Positions 34,883-43,761 of a DNA stretch of 64,000 nt are shown here, piece by piece (the stretch's first letter is position 1; every line of letters begins with the position of its first letter). Both the position numbers and the translations under genes were made by a program. The notes under the pieces are model-generated. The model made no database searches. It saw only the letters and a list, made by a program, of their open reading frames with translations, and was not told where the DNA came from. Source of the DNA: an uncultured Clostridia bacterium (GTDB taxonomy: Bacteria > Bacillota > Clostridia > Christensenellales > Aristaeellaceae); contig CALGBY010000014.1 in assembly GCA_937886445.1 (NCBI GenBank), positions 1 to 64,000 on the forward strand. Reading direction: 5' to 3'.

Positions 34883-35485
34883 TCATTCAGGCAGGCGGTC
34901 GATATATTTCATACCCGTCTCCTGAAGGCGTTTTCTTTTTTCCCGGTACTCCGGGCAGTAATTTTCCACCAGTGCCCAGAAACGCTTTGAATGATCCGGG
35001 TATTTCAGATGGCACAGCTCGTGCACGATCACATAATCGGCAAGCTCCTCCTCCAGCAGCGCGAGCAGGCAGTTCAGGCTCACGGTCTTTTTCGCGGAGC
35101 AGCTTCCCCATCGGCTTTTCTGAAAGCGGAAGGAAACGCGGGCCGGATAAAGCCACGTTTCCGCGCACCGCCTTTCCAGCAGCGGCAGCAGCACCCGCGG
35201 CGCGTTTTTGCGTATCCTGAGCAGCTCCTCCTCCTGAAAGGGCGGCTGCCCGGCGCGTCCGTTCATCTTCATCTCGTTCCGCTTCTTTTCAAGCCATCGC
35301 GTTCTGGCATTCAGAAAGGCGCGTATCGCGTCTGCTGTCGTGCCGCGCGGCACGCTCAGCATCGCTTTTTCAGGCGAAAGGATACGCAATGAAAGCGTTT
35401 TTCTTTTCTTTTTTTCCAGCGTTATCGTCATCCGCTCTCCGCATGGAAAAGCGATCACCGAAAACACTGTTTCATTTCCGTCCAT
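34883..35485 (-). CDS. YgjP-like (DUF45) metal-dependent hydrolase
   Basis: 200 residues. The zinc-protease-like motif VIVHELCHLKYPDHSKRFW (HELCH plus downstream His) is preceded by the family's KSRWGSCSAKKTVSLN stretch. The N-terminus is beta-rich. Members resemble minigluzincin/SprT-type domains but substrates are unclear. It lies upstream of the GDPD gene and divergent from the histidine operon. Confidence 0.88.
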   Translation of the reverse strand: MDGNETVFSVIAFPCGERMTITLEKKKRKTLSLRILSPEKAMLSVPRGTTADAIRAFLNARTRWLEKKRNEMKMNGRAGQPPFQEEELLRIRKNAPRVLLPLLERRCAETWLYPARVSFRFQKSRWGSCSAKKTVSLNCLLALLEEELADYVIVHELCHLKYPDHSKRFWALVENYCPEYREKRKRLQETGMKYIDRLPE

Positions 35486-35668
35486 CGGCCCTTTCCCCCT
35501 TTCGTTATATGCCTTCCGCCTGTATTATACCGCCGTACGCGTATCAAGTAAAGTACGCGCCGCCGATACCGCCCGTTTCCTTTCGGCATTCCGCGCCGGC
35601 CTCATCCCTGCAGGCGCCATATCCCGCGCCGGGAACGGTGTTTTTTCTTTGTTTCCGAAAAAAAGCGC

Positions 35669-35706
35669 TTTACTTTAGTACGCTAAAGTGATATAGTGCT
35701 AAAGTA
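35669..35706 (+). promoter_or_regulatory. Histidine operon promoter with HisR/YerC operator
   Basis: -35 TTTACT (35669-35674), a 17-base spacer and -10 TATAGT (35692-35697). The palindrome ACTTTAGTACGCTAAAGT (35672-35689; 7-bp arms, 4-base centre) fills the spacer, and another TGCTAAAGT half-site follows at 35697-35705. The first gene encodes a TrpR-like regulator of the type predicted to control histidine genes, so this is most likely its operator. Confidence 0.8.
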
Positions 35707-35729
35707 ATTTTCCGGAGGAGGGAAATGCC

Positions 35730-36026
35730 GTGAGCCCGATCAGGTCAGCCGATACAGACGCGCTGTTTGACGCCATCCTTACATTGAAGGACAGGGAGGA
35801 TTGCTACGCGTTTTTTGAGGATGTATGCACGCCCAAGGAAGTGATGGACATGGCGCAGCGTTTTGCCGCCGCCGTGCTGCTGGACCGGGGTGAAAATTAT
35901 AAGCAGATCTCGGAAGAGGTGGGCGTAAGCACGGCCACCATCAGCCGTGTGAGCCGCTGCCTGCAGTACGGCACGGGCTACAAGACCGCGTTGGCCCGGC
36001 TGAACGCGAAAAACGACGAAAAATAA
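35730..36026 (+). CDS. hisR: YerC/YecD family TrpR-like repressor, probable HisR
   Basis: 98 residues, one TrpR-like helix-turn-helix domain: VCTPKEVMDMAQRFAAAVLL followed by NYKQISEEVGVSTATISRVS. The GTG start at 35730 has GGAGGAGGG 7 bases upstream. It is the first gene of a complete histidine operon and sits behind a palindrome embedded in the promoter. Comparative genomics predicts members of this family in Firmicutes to be histidine-responsive repressors; here the gene order and operator support that. The symbol is assigned on this context, not on experiment. Confidence 0.85.
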   Translation: MSPIRSADTDALFDAILTLKDREDCYAFFEDVCTPKEVMDMAQRFAAAVLLDRGENYKQISEEVGVSTATISRVSRCLQYGTGYKTALARLNAKNDEK

Positions 36027-36059
36027 CGAGGGCAAAAGCCCGGAACGGACGGAAATGCC

Positions 36060-36998
36060 ATGCTGATAGACGATAATGTGCTTACCTATGAGGAAAAGAC
36101 CGTGTTTGCCCTGCGCTCGCTGTACGCGGGAGCGGGCTATGCCTCCTATACCATGAACAAATTTGAGCCCTATGACCTGTATATGCGCAATAAGGATTTT
36201 CTGCTTTCCGACAGCGTGATCACCTTTACCGATACCAACGGTCAATTGATGGCGCTCAAGCCGGATGTGACGCTGAGCATCGCGAAAAACAGCCGCTTTG
36301 AAAGCGGAGCCGTGCGCAAGGTATACTACGATGAAAAAGTATACCGTCCGGCACACGGCGGCGGCCCCTTCCGGGAGATCCGCCAGACCGGCCTGGAGGC
36401 GCTGGGCGATATCGGCCCGAAGGAGCTTGGCGAGGTGCTGCTTCTGGCGGAAAAGACGCTTTCAACGGTAAGCAGCGAATGGGCACTCGATATCTCCTGC
36501 CCGGTGCTGCTTTCCATGGCGCTGGACGCGGACGGGGCTCAGGGAGAAACACGTCAGGCGCTGCTGGAAGCCGTCGGTTCAAAAGCGTTCCACGCTTTAC
36601 GCGGCATCGCCGAAAGCAGCGGCCTTGCCGGTCTGCCGGCGCTTACCGCGCTGCTCGCCGCCGAGGGGAACGCCCGTGAAGCGGCCGCGGACGGCAGGCT
36701 GGATGCCTTCTGTACCCTCTGCCCCGGCGCGGAGGACGCGGTAAACAGCCTCAAGGCGCTGCTTTCGGGCACGGACGCTAAGCATACGCGGCTGGATTTC
36801 AGCGTACAGAGCGACCTGCGCTATTACAGCGATATCGTATTTTCCGGCTTCGCGGAGGGCGTGCCCGCTCCGGTGCTGCGCGGCGGAAGGTATGACCCGC
36901 TGTTGAGACGCCTCGGCAAAAAGGGCGGCGCCATCGGCTTTGCCCTGTATCTTGATCTTCTGGAATTTTCCGGCAGGGAGGAGAACGAAAAATGCTGA
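36060..36998 (+). CDS. hisZ: ATP phosphoribosyltransferase regulatory subunit
   Basis: 312 residues, a histidyl-tRNA-synthetase-like paralogue lacking aminoacylation function. The class II core is visible: YDLYMRNKDFLLSDSVITFTDTNGQLMALKPDVTLSIA, and later VLRGGRYDPLLRRLGKKGGAIGFAL. It partners with the short HisG to form the allosteric first enzyme of histidine synthesis. The start at 36060 lies 33 bases after hisR; the end overlaps hisG by 7 bases. Confidence 0.95.
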   Translation: MLIDDNVLTYEEKTVFALRSLYAGAGYASYTMNKFEPYDLYMRNKDFLLSDSVITFTDTNGQLMALKPDVTLSIAKNSRFESGAVRKVYYDEKVYRPAHGGGPFREIRQTGLEALGDIGPKELGEVLLLAEKTLSTVSSEWALDISCPVLLSMALDADGAQGETRQALLEAVGSKAFHALRGIAESSGLAGLPALTALLAAEGNAREAAADGRLDAFCTLCPGAEDAVNSLKALLSGTDAKHTRLDFSVQSDLRYYSDIVFSGFAEGVPAPVLRGGRYDPLLRRLGKKGGAIGFALYLDLLEFSGREENEKC

Positions 36999-37618
36999 AC
37001 ATCGCGCTTCCGAAGGGAAGACTGGGAGAAAAGGTGCTGGCCATGTTTGAAAAGGCCGGCTGGGAGTGCCCCGAGATCCACGAGCCGGGACGCAAGCTGA
37101 TCTTTGAAAACAAGGAAAAGCAGGTACGCTACTTCTGGGTAAAGCCCAGTGATGTGGCCATCTATGTGGAACGGGGAGCCGCCGATATCGGCGTGTGCGG
37201 AAAGGATATCCTGCTTGAATACGCTCCCGATGTATACGAGCTGCTGGATCTGAAGACCGGCATCTGCCGTATGGCCGTTGCCGCCCCCAAGGGTTTTTGC
37301 GACCCCAAGGACCGGGCTCTCAGGGTGGCCACCAAGTTCGGCAGCATCACTTCCCGACATTACGCCTCCGTAGGCCGGGAGATCGATATGATCCATCTGA
37401 ACGGCTCCATCGAGCTGGCGCCCATCCTGAAGCTCAGCGATGTGATCGTGGATATCGTGGAGACGGGCACCACATTGAGAGAAAACGATCTTGAAGTGAT
37501 CGAGAACATCGTGCCCATTTCGGCGCGGCTCATTGCCAACAAGGCAAGCTACAAATTCAAAAGCGGCGTGATCGATCAGATACGCCAAAGCATTGAGGAA
37601 CAGATTACGGAGGCATAA
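36992..37618 (+). CDS. hisG: ATP phosphoribosyltransferase catalytic subunit, short form
   Basis: 208 residues, the short form that needs HisZ. Features: NIALPKGRLGEKVLAMFEKA at the N-terminus, GVCGKDILLEY, RVATKFGSITSRHYASVG, and the PRPP-binding loop VDIVETGTTLRENDLEVIE. Commits ATP and PRPP to histidine synthesis. It overlaps hisZ (ATGCTGA), implying coupled translation and a fixed ratio. Confidence 0.97.
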   Translation: MLNIALPKGRLGEKVLAMFEKAGWECPEIHEPGRKLIFENKEKQVRYFWVKPSDVAIYVERGAADIGVCGKDILLEYAPDVYELLDLKTGICRMAVAAPKGFCDPKDRALRVATKFGSITSRHYASVGREIDMIHLNGSIELAPILKLSDVIVDIVETGTTLRENDLEVIENIVPISARLIANKASYKFKSGVIDQIRQSIEEQITEA

Positions 37619-37626
37619 GAAAACGA

Positions 37627-38895
37627 ATGATAAAGATCTATCAGTTTGACGATGTAAAAAAGGATGAAATTTTCGCCCGCAATGACGCCGTGCAGGATGT
37701 GAGCGGCAAGGTGCGGGATATCATCGCCGATGTGGCCGCCCGCGGAGACGCGGCCGTAAAGGAATATACCGCGAAATTTGACGGCGCGGTTTTGGATACG
37801 CTTGAGGTAAGCGGACAGGAAATGGATGAGGCCTTCACAGCGGTGGAGCCCTCCTTTATCGAGATCCTGAAGCGCGCGGAACGCAACATCACCCGTTTCC
37901 ATGAAAAGCAGGTACGTGCCAGCTTCATCATCAACGATGAGGACGGCGTGGTGATGGGGCAGAAGGTGCTGCCCATCGAAAAAGTGGGCATCTATGTACC
38001 CGCCGGCACCGCTCCCCTCTCCTCCACCGTGCTGATGGACGCCATTCCCGCCCGCATCGCCGGGTGCAGCGAGATCGTGATGGCGACCCCTCCCGGAAAG
38101 GACGGGAAGATCGACCCCGCCATGCTGGCCGCGGCAAAGATCGCCGGCGTAAGCAAAATTTTCAAGATGGGCGGCGCTCAGGCGGTAGCCGCACTGGCCT
38201 ACGGCACCGAAAGCGTGCCCAGGGTGGATAAGATCGTAGGCCCCGGCAATGCCTTTGTGGCGGAGGCCAAGCGGCAGGTGTTCGGCCGGGTGGCCATCGA
38301 TATGATCGCCGGGCCCAGCGAGATCCTGATCGTATCCGACGGAAAGACCGACGCGAAGTGCCTCGCCGCCGATATGCTCTCCCAGGCGGAGCATGACCGC
38401 AACGCCAGCGCCGTGCTGGTGACCGACAGCATGGATACCGCGAAGGCCGTGCAGCAGGAGCTGGAAAAGCAGCTGGAAACTCTGCCCCGCAGGGATATCG
38501 CCCGGGTAAGCATCGACAACAACGGCAAGATCATCGTAACGGACGATCTGTACGCCGCCGTGGATGTGAGCAACGAGATCGCCCCCGAGCACCTGGAACT
38601 GTGCGTGGATGATCCCTTCGCCCTGCTTTCACGGGTAAAGAACGCCGGAAGCGTCTTTATGGGCCGCAACTGCCCCGAAGCCCTGGGCGACTATATGGCG
38701 GGCCCCAATCACACCCTGCCCACCAGCGGCACGGCAAAGTTCTCCTCTCCCCTTTCTGTGGATGACTTTGTGAAGAAGACCCAGTATACCTACTTTACCG
38801 CCGATGCACTGAACAGGCTTTCGGGCGATGTGGCGGCCTTTGCCCGTATGGAACAGTTGGAAGCCCACGCCCGCAGTGCGGAGAGCCGGAAATAA
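37627..38895 (+). CDS. hisD: Histidinol dehydrogenase
   Basis: 422 residues, standard length. Catalyses the last two NAD-dependent oxidations, histidinol to histidine. Visible motifs: VGIYVPAGTAPLSSTVLMDAIPA, VDKIVGPGNAFVAEAKRQVFG, DMIAGPSEILIVSD, the metal/catalytic region MLSQAEHDRNASAVLV, and IAPEHLELCVDDPF with its conserved Glu-His. It starts 8 bases after hisG. A MITE-like element begins one base after its stop codon. Confidence 0.97.
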   Translation: MIKIYQFDDVKKDEIFARNDAVQDVSGKVRDIIADVAARGDAAVKEYTAKFDGAVLDTLEVSGQEMDEAFTAVEPSFIEILKRAERNITRFHEKQVRASFIINDEDGVVMGQKVLPIEKVGIYVPAGTAPLSSTVLMDAIPARIAGCSEIVMATPPGKDGKIDPAMLAAAKIAGVSKIFKMGGAQAVAALAYGTESVPRVDKIVGPGNAFVAEAKRQVFGRVAIDMIAGPSEILIVSDGKTDAKCLAADMLSQAEHDRNASAVLVTDSMDTAKAVQQELEKQLETLPRRDIARVSIDNNGKIIVTDDLYAAVDVSNEIAPEHLELCVDDPFALLSRVKNAGSVFMGRNCPEALGDYMAGPNHTLPTSGTAKFSSPLSVDDFVKKTQYTYFTADALNRLSGDVAAFARMEQLEAHARSAESRK

Positions 38896-38896
38896 G

Positions 38897-39131
38897 TTAA
38901 GGCAATACCTCACAATTCGTCAGCACGCTGAACGGTGTCTTTTTCACCATCTTCATCTTGCAGAAATTTCAATACATGGCCCGCCCTCCGGATGAGGCAC
39001 TATTGGGCTGTTTGAAGATCGGCTGTACACGATCTTCAAACTGACACCAGTAAACCTTCAATTTCTGCAAGCGAATCTGATGAAAAATTCACTCGTCATC
39101 GTACTAACTCATTTGTGCGGTATAGCCTTAA
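38897..39131. mobile_element. MITE-like element between hisD and hisC (235 bp)
   Basis: Imperfect terminal inverted repeats of about 20 bp: TTAAGGCAATACCTCACAA on the left and, inverted, TTAAGGCTATACCGCACAA on the right. The element contains a two-hairpin unit (TTTGAAGATCG / CGATCTTCAAA at 39011-39040, next to CCTCCGGATGAGGCAC) and CCAGTAAACCTTC, the reverse complement of the core of the 162-bp MITE family. No coding capacity. It starts right after the hisD stop, so the operon is read through it. Confidence 0.72.
38984..39040. repeat. Dispersed two-hairpin repeat, copy c (inside the MITE)
   Basis: The order here is CCTCCGGATGAGGCAC, a TATTGGGCTG linker, then the TTTGAAGATCG/CGATCTTCAAA stem. 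The first part is in reverse orientation relative to copies a and d; base changes in the stem are compensated on both arms. Confidence 0.75.
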
Positions 39132-39184
39132 TAACAGAAAACAGCGCGGATCGACCCGCGAAAGACAAAAACGGAGGGAATGCC

Positions 39185-40246
39185 ATGACCCGTTTCATGT
39201 CGGAAAAATACAAGAGCCTTGTCCCCTATGTGCCGGGCGAGCAGCCCAGGGTGCAGGGCAGGCTCATCAAGCTGAACACCAATGAAAACCCCTATCCGCC
39301 CTCTCCCCGGGCACAGCAGGCCGCGGCGGACGCGGCAAAAACCCTGCGGCTGTACTCCGATACCACCCACAAGGCATTGAGGGAAGCGCTGGCGAAAAAC
39401 TACGGTGTGGAGCCGGACAACATCATGTGCGCCAACTCCTCCGATGAATCGCTGGATTATGCCTTCCTCACCTTCTGCGACAAGGATCGCCCCGCCGTCT
39501 TCCCCGATATCACCTACGGCTTCTATCCCGTATACTGCGATCTGTACGGCATCCCCTTTACCGAGATCCCCCTGAGAGAGGATTTTACGGTGAACACGGA
39601 GGATTACATCGGCATCGGAAAGAATATCTTTATCGCCAACCCCAACGCCCCCACGGGCATCGCCCTGAAAAGGGACGAGATCGAGCGGATCGTAAAGAGC
39701 AATCCCGATAACATCGTGGTGATCGATGAGGCCTATGTGGATTTCGGAGCGGAAAGCTGTGTGCCCCTGATCAAAAAATACGATAACCTGATCATCACCA
39801 TGACCTATTCCAAATCCCGTTCCATGGCGGGGGCAAGGCTGGGCTTTTCCATCGCGGACAAAGCCCTGATCGCCGATATGAACACCGTGCGCTTCTCCCG
39901 CAGCCCCTACAACCTGAACAGCATGACTTTGGCCGCCGGCATCGGCGCGCTGGAGGACGAAGCATACTTTGAGGAATGCCGGCATAAGATCATGGCCACC
40001 CGAGAGCGGATGAAGGCTGAGCTGGAAAAGCGCGGCTTCACATGCCTCCCCTCCTGCACCAATTTCATTTTCGCGGGATCGGACGCCATCAGCGGGAAGG
40101 AACTGTACCTGAAGCTGAAGGACCGGGGCATCTTCATCCGCCACTTTGACAAGGAGCGGCTGAAGGAGTATAACCGTATCACCGTAGGCACCGACGGGCA
40201 GGTCGACGCGCTGCTTGCGGCCATCGACGATATCCTGTCCGAATAA
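39185..40246 (+). CDS. hisC: Histidinol-phosphate aminotransferase
   Basis: 353 residues, fold-type I PLP enzyme. Motifs: LIKLNTNENPYPPSP near the start, CANSSDESLDYAF, FIANPNAPTGIAL, VVIDEAYVDFG, the PLP lysine in TYSKSRSMAGARLGF, and the late FIRHF. Converts imidazole-acetol phosphate and glutamate to histidinol phosphate. The ATG at 39185 follows ACGGAGGGA; the longer open frame (from 39080) starts inside the MITE and is not conserved sequence. Confidence 0.96.
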   Translation: MTRFMSEKYKSLVPYVPGEQPRVQGRLIKLNTNENPYPPSPRAQQAAADAAKTLRLYSDTTHKALREALAKNYGVEPDNIMCANSSDESLDYAFLTFCDKDRPAVFPDITYGFYPVYCDLYGIPFTEIPLREDFTVNTEDYIGIGKNIFIANPNAPTGIALKRDEIERIVKSNPDNIVVIDEAYVDFGAESCVPLIKKYDNLIITMTYSKSRSMAGARLGFSIADKALIADMNTVRFSRSPYNLNSMTLAAGIGALEDEAYFEECRHKIMATRERMKAELEKRGFTCLPSCTNFIFAGSDAISGKELYLKLKDRGIFIRHFDKERLKEYNRITVGTDGQVDALLAAIDDILSE

Positions 40247-40267
40247 GATCAACAAGGAGGGACCCCC

Positions 40268-40855
40268 GTGAGAAACGCCGAGATCATCCGCAAAACAGCG
40301 GAAACAGATATTACCCTTTCTCTGGAGCTGGACGGCACCGGCAGGAGTGAGATCGATACCGGCTGCGGTTTTCTGAACCATATGCTCACCCTGTTTTCCG
40401 CCCACGGCCGCTTTGACCTGAATATTTCCTGCAAGGGCGACACTGATGTGGACGATCACCACACCGTTGAGGACATCGGCATCGCGCTGGGGCAGGCCTT
40501 CGCAAAGGCGCTGGGCGATAAAAAGGGCATTACCCGCTACGGCAATATGATCCTGCCCATGGACGAGGCACTGATCCTGTGCGCGGTGGACCTGAGCGGA
40601 AGGGATCATCTGGGTTACTCTCTGGAGATCCCCACGCAGAAGGTGGGCACCTTTGATACAGAACTGGTGCGGGAATTTTTCCTGGGCTTCGTGCGCAATT
40701 GCCCCTGCGCCCTGCACTTTAAGCAGTTTTCCGGCGTCAACAGCCATCACATCATCGAGGGCGCCTTCAAGGCCTTCGGCCGCGCCATGAAGCAGGCCGC
40801 GGCCATCGACCCGGCACTCGGCAACGCCGTGCCCTCCACCAAGGGGCTGTTATAA
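40268..40855 (+). CDS. hisB: Imidazoleglycerol-phosphate dehydratase
   Basis: 195 residues, the monofunctional form. Metal-binding repeats: CGFLNHMLTLFSAHGRFDL, DVDDHHTVEDIGIALGQA, and SGVNSHHIIEGAFKAFGRAM. The GTG start follows AAGGAGG. The phosphatase function is supplied by a separate PHP-type enzyme at the end of the operon. Confidence 0.97.
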   Translation: MRNAEIIRKTAETDITLSLELDGTGRSEIDTGCGFLNHMLTLFSAHGRFDLNISCKGDTDVDDHHTVEDIGIALGQAFAKALGDKKGITRYGNMILPMDEALILCAVDLSGRDHLGYSLEIPTQKVGTFDTELVREFFLGFVRNCPCALHFKQFSGVNSHHIIEGAFKAFGRAMKQAAAIDPALGNAVPSTKGLL

Positions 40856-40868
40856 AGGAAACGCTGGT

Positions 40869-40898
40869 CCATTCGGCAGGCTCATTTATTCAGCATTT
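40869..40898. repeat. Repeat end related to the 33.5-33.9 kb composite
   Basis: CATTCGGCAGGCTCATTTAT followed by TCAGCATTT aligns with the reverse complement of 33494-33523 and with 33852-33872 (GAGCCTGCCGAATGAATCAG). It lies in the 80-base hisB-hisH gap. Confidence 0.55.
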
Positions 40899-40935
40899 AC
40901 TGAACAAATATATCAAACGCGAAGGGATTTTTCTC

Positions 40936-41556
40936 ATGATTGCGATCATTGATTACGGCGTGGGCAACCTGTTCAGCCTGAGCCGCTCTCTGGAAGCCAT
41001 CGGCGCGGAGGCCGCCGTCACGCGGGATCCGGAAACGATCAAAAGCGCGGAGCGCATCATTCTGCCGGGCGTGGGCGCCTTCGGGGACGCCATGGATAAG
41101 CTGAAGGAAAACGGCATGAATGAACTGATCAGGCAGCAGGCTTTCCTCGGCAAGCCCCTGATGGGCATATGCCTCGGCATGCAGCTGCTGTTTGAAAAAA
41201 GTCTGGAATTCGGCGAGCATGAGGGGCTCTCCCTCATTCCCGGCACGGTGCGCCCCATTGCCGATGTGATCTCCCCCTCTCTCAAGATCCCCCAGATCGG
41301 CTGGAACGCCCTCAGAAAGACCAACCCCTGCTATATCCTGCGGGATGTGAAGGACGGGGAGTGTGTGTACTTTGTACACAGCTATTACGCCGATACCGCC
41401 CCGGAATATATCATTGCCGATACGGAATACAGCGCGCGTCTCACCGCCGCCGTGGCAAGGGGCAATGTATGCGGCTGCCAGTTCCATCCCGAAAAGAGCG
41501 GGAATACGGGGCTGAGGATCCTGAAAAGCTTTGCCGAAGGAGAATTGAAAGCATGA
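40936..41556 (+). CDS. hisH: Imidazole glycerol phosphate synthase glutaminase subunit
   Basis: 206 residues, class I glutamine amidotransferase. The nucleophile cysteine is in LMGICLGMQLLFE, and the His-Glu pair is in CGCQFHPEKSGNTGL. Oxyanion segment: RIILPGVGAFGDAM. It supplies ammonia to HisF. Its stop overlaps the hisA start. Confidence 0.97.
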   Translation: MIAIIDYGVGNLFSLSRSLEAIGAEAAVTRDPETIKSAERIILPGVGAFGDAMDKLKENGMNELIRQQAFLGKPLMGICLGMQLLFEKSLEFGEHEGLSLIPGTVRPIADVISPSLKIPQIGWNALRKTNPCYILRDVKDGECVYFVHSYYADTAPEYIIADTEYSARLTAAVARGNVCGCQFHPEKSGNTGLRILKSFAEGELKA

Positions 41557-42269
41557 TTTTGTTTCCTGCCATTGATATGATCGGCGGCAAGGCCGTGCGC
41601 CTGTACAAGGGCGATTACAAACAGATGACGGTATATGATGATGATCCCCTGCGGGTCGCCCGGGCCTTCAAAGAGGCCGGAGCCGGCGCCATCCATCTGG
41701 TGGATCTGGAGGGTGCCCGGGACGGCAGCATGCCCAACCGGGATACGGTGGCCCTCATCAAGAAGGAGACCGGGCTTTTCTGCGAGGTAGGTGGCGGCAT
41801 CCGCAGCATTGAAAGCGTAGCCTGGTATCTTCAGAGCGGCATTGACCGGGTGATCCTGGGCACCGCCGCGGTGACCGATCCGCTCTTTGCCAAGCAGGCC
41901 GCCAAGCTCTTCCCCGGAAAAGTCGCCGCGGGCGCGGATATCAAGGACGGAAAGATCGCGGTAAAGGGCTGGCTTGAAAAAAGTGAGCTGACCGCCGAAG
42001 CATTTATGGAGCAGATGCTTGGCTTTGGCATCGATACCTTTATCGTTACCAATATTTCAAAGGACGGCGCCATGCAGGGCACCGATACCGCGCTGTACGA
42101 AGCCCTCTCGAAGCGGTTCCCGAATGCCAGGATCACCGCTTCAGGCGGCGTCAGCAGCATGGAAGACATCCGAACTCTGCGCGCCATGGATCTGTACGCC
42201 GCCATCATCGGCAAGGCGTACTACATCGGCGCCATCGACCTGAAGGAAGCACTGGAGGCAGCAAAATGA
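41553..42269 (+). CDS. hisA: ProFAR isomerase
   Basis: 238 residues, (beta/alpha)8 barrel. FPAIDMIGGKAVRLYKGDY carries the first catalytic Asp; the second half has IDTFIVTNISKDGAMQGTD with the other Asp; phosphate loops are EVGGGIRS and ASGGVSSMEDI. The ATG at 41553 overlaps the hisH stop (ATGA). Confidence 0.97.
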   Translation: MILFPAIDMIGGKAVRLYKGDYKQMTVYDDDPLRVARAFKEAGAGAIHLVDLEGARDGSMPNRDTVALIKKETGLFCEVGGGIRSIESVAWYLQSGIDRVILGTAAVTDPLFAKQAAKLFPGKVAAGADIKDGKIAVKGWLEKSELTAEAFMEQMLGFGIDTFIVTNISKDGAMQGTDTALYEALSKRFPNARITASGGVSSMEDIRTLRAMDLYAAIIGKAYYIGAIDLKEALEAAK

Positions 42270-43024
42270 TCACAAAACGAATCATTCCCTGTCTGGATGT
42301 GCGGAACGGGCGCGTGGTGAAGGGAACCAACTTTGAAGGGCTGAAGGATGTGGACAGCCCCGTAACGCTGGCGCAGTATTATTCCGGATGCGGCGCGGAT
42401 GAGCTGGTATTTTACGATATCACGGCCTCCGCGGACGGAAGGAAGCTTTTTACCGATATCCTGCGGGAGACCGCCTCCAAGGTATTCATTCCCCTCACAG
42501 TGGGCGGCGGCATCAACACCGTGGAGGATTTTGATCGGGTGCTGAAGTGCGGTGCCGACAAGGTGAGCGTCAACAGCGGCGCCATCCGCAATCCATCCCT
42601 GATCGACGCGGCAGCCCGCAGGTACGGCAGCCAGTGCGTGGTCATCAGCGCCGATGTGAAGCGGGTGGACGGCAAATACCGGGTGTTCGCCGCGGGCAAC
42701 CGCATCGATACCGGCAGGGAAGGCATCAGCTGGATCAGGGAGTGCGTGGACCGGGGTGCAGGCGAGGTGGTGCTCAATTCCATCGATACCGACGGCGTAA
42801 AGCAGGGCTTTGATCTGGAAATGCTGAGCGCGGTATGCGACGCCGTCAATGTGCCGGTCATCGCAAGCGGCGGCGCGGGCTGCATCGAGCACTTTATCAC
42901 CCTGTTCGAGACCCTGCCCAAGGTGGACGCGGGGCTTGCCGCCAGCATCTTCCACTTCGGCGAGGTGAAAATAAAGGACCTGAAGGAACGCATGAAGGAG
43001 CGCGGCATCAACACCCGGCTGTAA
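42266..43024 (+). CDS. hisF: Imidazole glycerol phosphate synthase cyclase subunit
   Basis: 252 residues, barrel paralogue of HisA. IIPCLDVRNGRVVKGTNFEG has the first catalytic Asp; VVLNSIDTDGVKQGFDLEML has the second; phosphate loops are TVGGGINTVEDF and ASGGAGCIEHF. It overlaps hisA by 4 bases. Confidence 0.97.
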   Translation: MITKRIIPCLDVRNGRVVKGTNFEGLKDVDSPVTLAQYYSGCGADELVFYDITASADGRKLFTDILRETASKVFIPLTVGGGINTVEDFDRVLKCGADKVSVNSGAIRNPSLIDAAARRYGSQCVVISADVKRVDGKYRVFAAGNRIDTGREGISWIRECVDRGAGEVVLNSIDTDGVKQGFDLEMLSAVCDAVNVPVIASGGAGCIEHFITLFETLPKVDAGLAASIFHFGEVKIKDLKERMKERGINTRL

Positions 43025-43113
43025 GGACGCGTTTCCGGATCATTCATAAACAAACGGCATAAACCGCAAAATACGCGATTTCCGGCATTTTGACCGGGCA
43101 GGAGGAAACACTT

Positions 43114-43761
43114 ATGATCGATATCGAAACCCTGAAATTTGACGAAAAAGGCCTCATTCCCGCCATCGTGGTGGACGCCATCAGCAAAAAGGTGCTGACG
43201 CTGGCCTATATGAACCGGGAAAGCCTGAAGATCAGCATGGAGAAGGGGCTCACCTGCTTCTTCAGCCGCTCCCGTCAGGAGCTGTGGCTGAAGGGCGAAA
43301 CCAGCGGCAACTACCAGCATATCGTTTCCATCACCGCGGATTGCGACAGGGACGCGCTGGTGGTGATGGTGGAAAAGGACGGCCCCGCCTGCCACATGGG
43401 CACCGACAGCTGCTTTACCAACCCCGTATGGGAAAGCGAGGACCTTCACGAATTCAGCTACGAAGGGCTGATGGAACTGATCCGCGGCCGCAAGACAGAG
43501 AAAAAGGAAGGCAGCTACACCACCTATCTGTTTGAAAAGGGGCTGGACAAGATCTGCAAAAAGGTGGGCGAGGAAAGCACCGAGGTCATCATCGCCGCCC
43601 AGCACAACGATCAAAAGGAGACCGTTTACGAGATCGCGGATCTGGCCTACCATGTCATGGTGCTGATGATCCAGCAGGGCATCAGCCTGGAGGATATCTT
43701 CAAAGAGCTGGCGAGCCGCCATGTGATCGACAAAAAGGTAAAGCAGGAGAAAATGGTCTGA
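43114..43761 (+). CDS. hisIE: Bifunctional phosphoribosyl-AMP cyclohydrolase / phosphoribosyl-ATP pyrophosphatase
   Basis: 215 residues. The N-terminal HisI domain (residues 1-110) has VLTLAYMNRESL, TCFFSRSRQELWLKGETSGN, and the zinc-binding DCDRDALVVMV...CHMGTDSCF. The C-terminal HisE helices contain KVGEESTEVIIAAQHND. Catalyses steps 2 and 3. The ATG at 43114 has GGAGGAAAC upstream. Confidence 0.96.
   Translation: MIDIETLKFDEKGLIPAIVVDAISKKVLTLAYMNRESLKISMEKGLTCFFSRSRQELWLKGETSGNYQHIVSITADCDRDALVVMVEKDGPACHMGTDSCFTNPVWESEDLHEFSYEGLMELIRGRKTEKKEGSYTTYLFEKGLDKICKKVGEESTEVIIAAQHNDQKETVYEIADLAYHVMVLMIQQGISLEDIFKELASRHVIDKKVKQEKMV

Noticed and set aside
39080..39184. N-terminal extension of hisC
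   Set aside because: The extra 35 codons begin inside the MITE-like element and lack a ribosome site; the ATG at 39185 has one.
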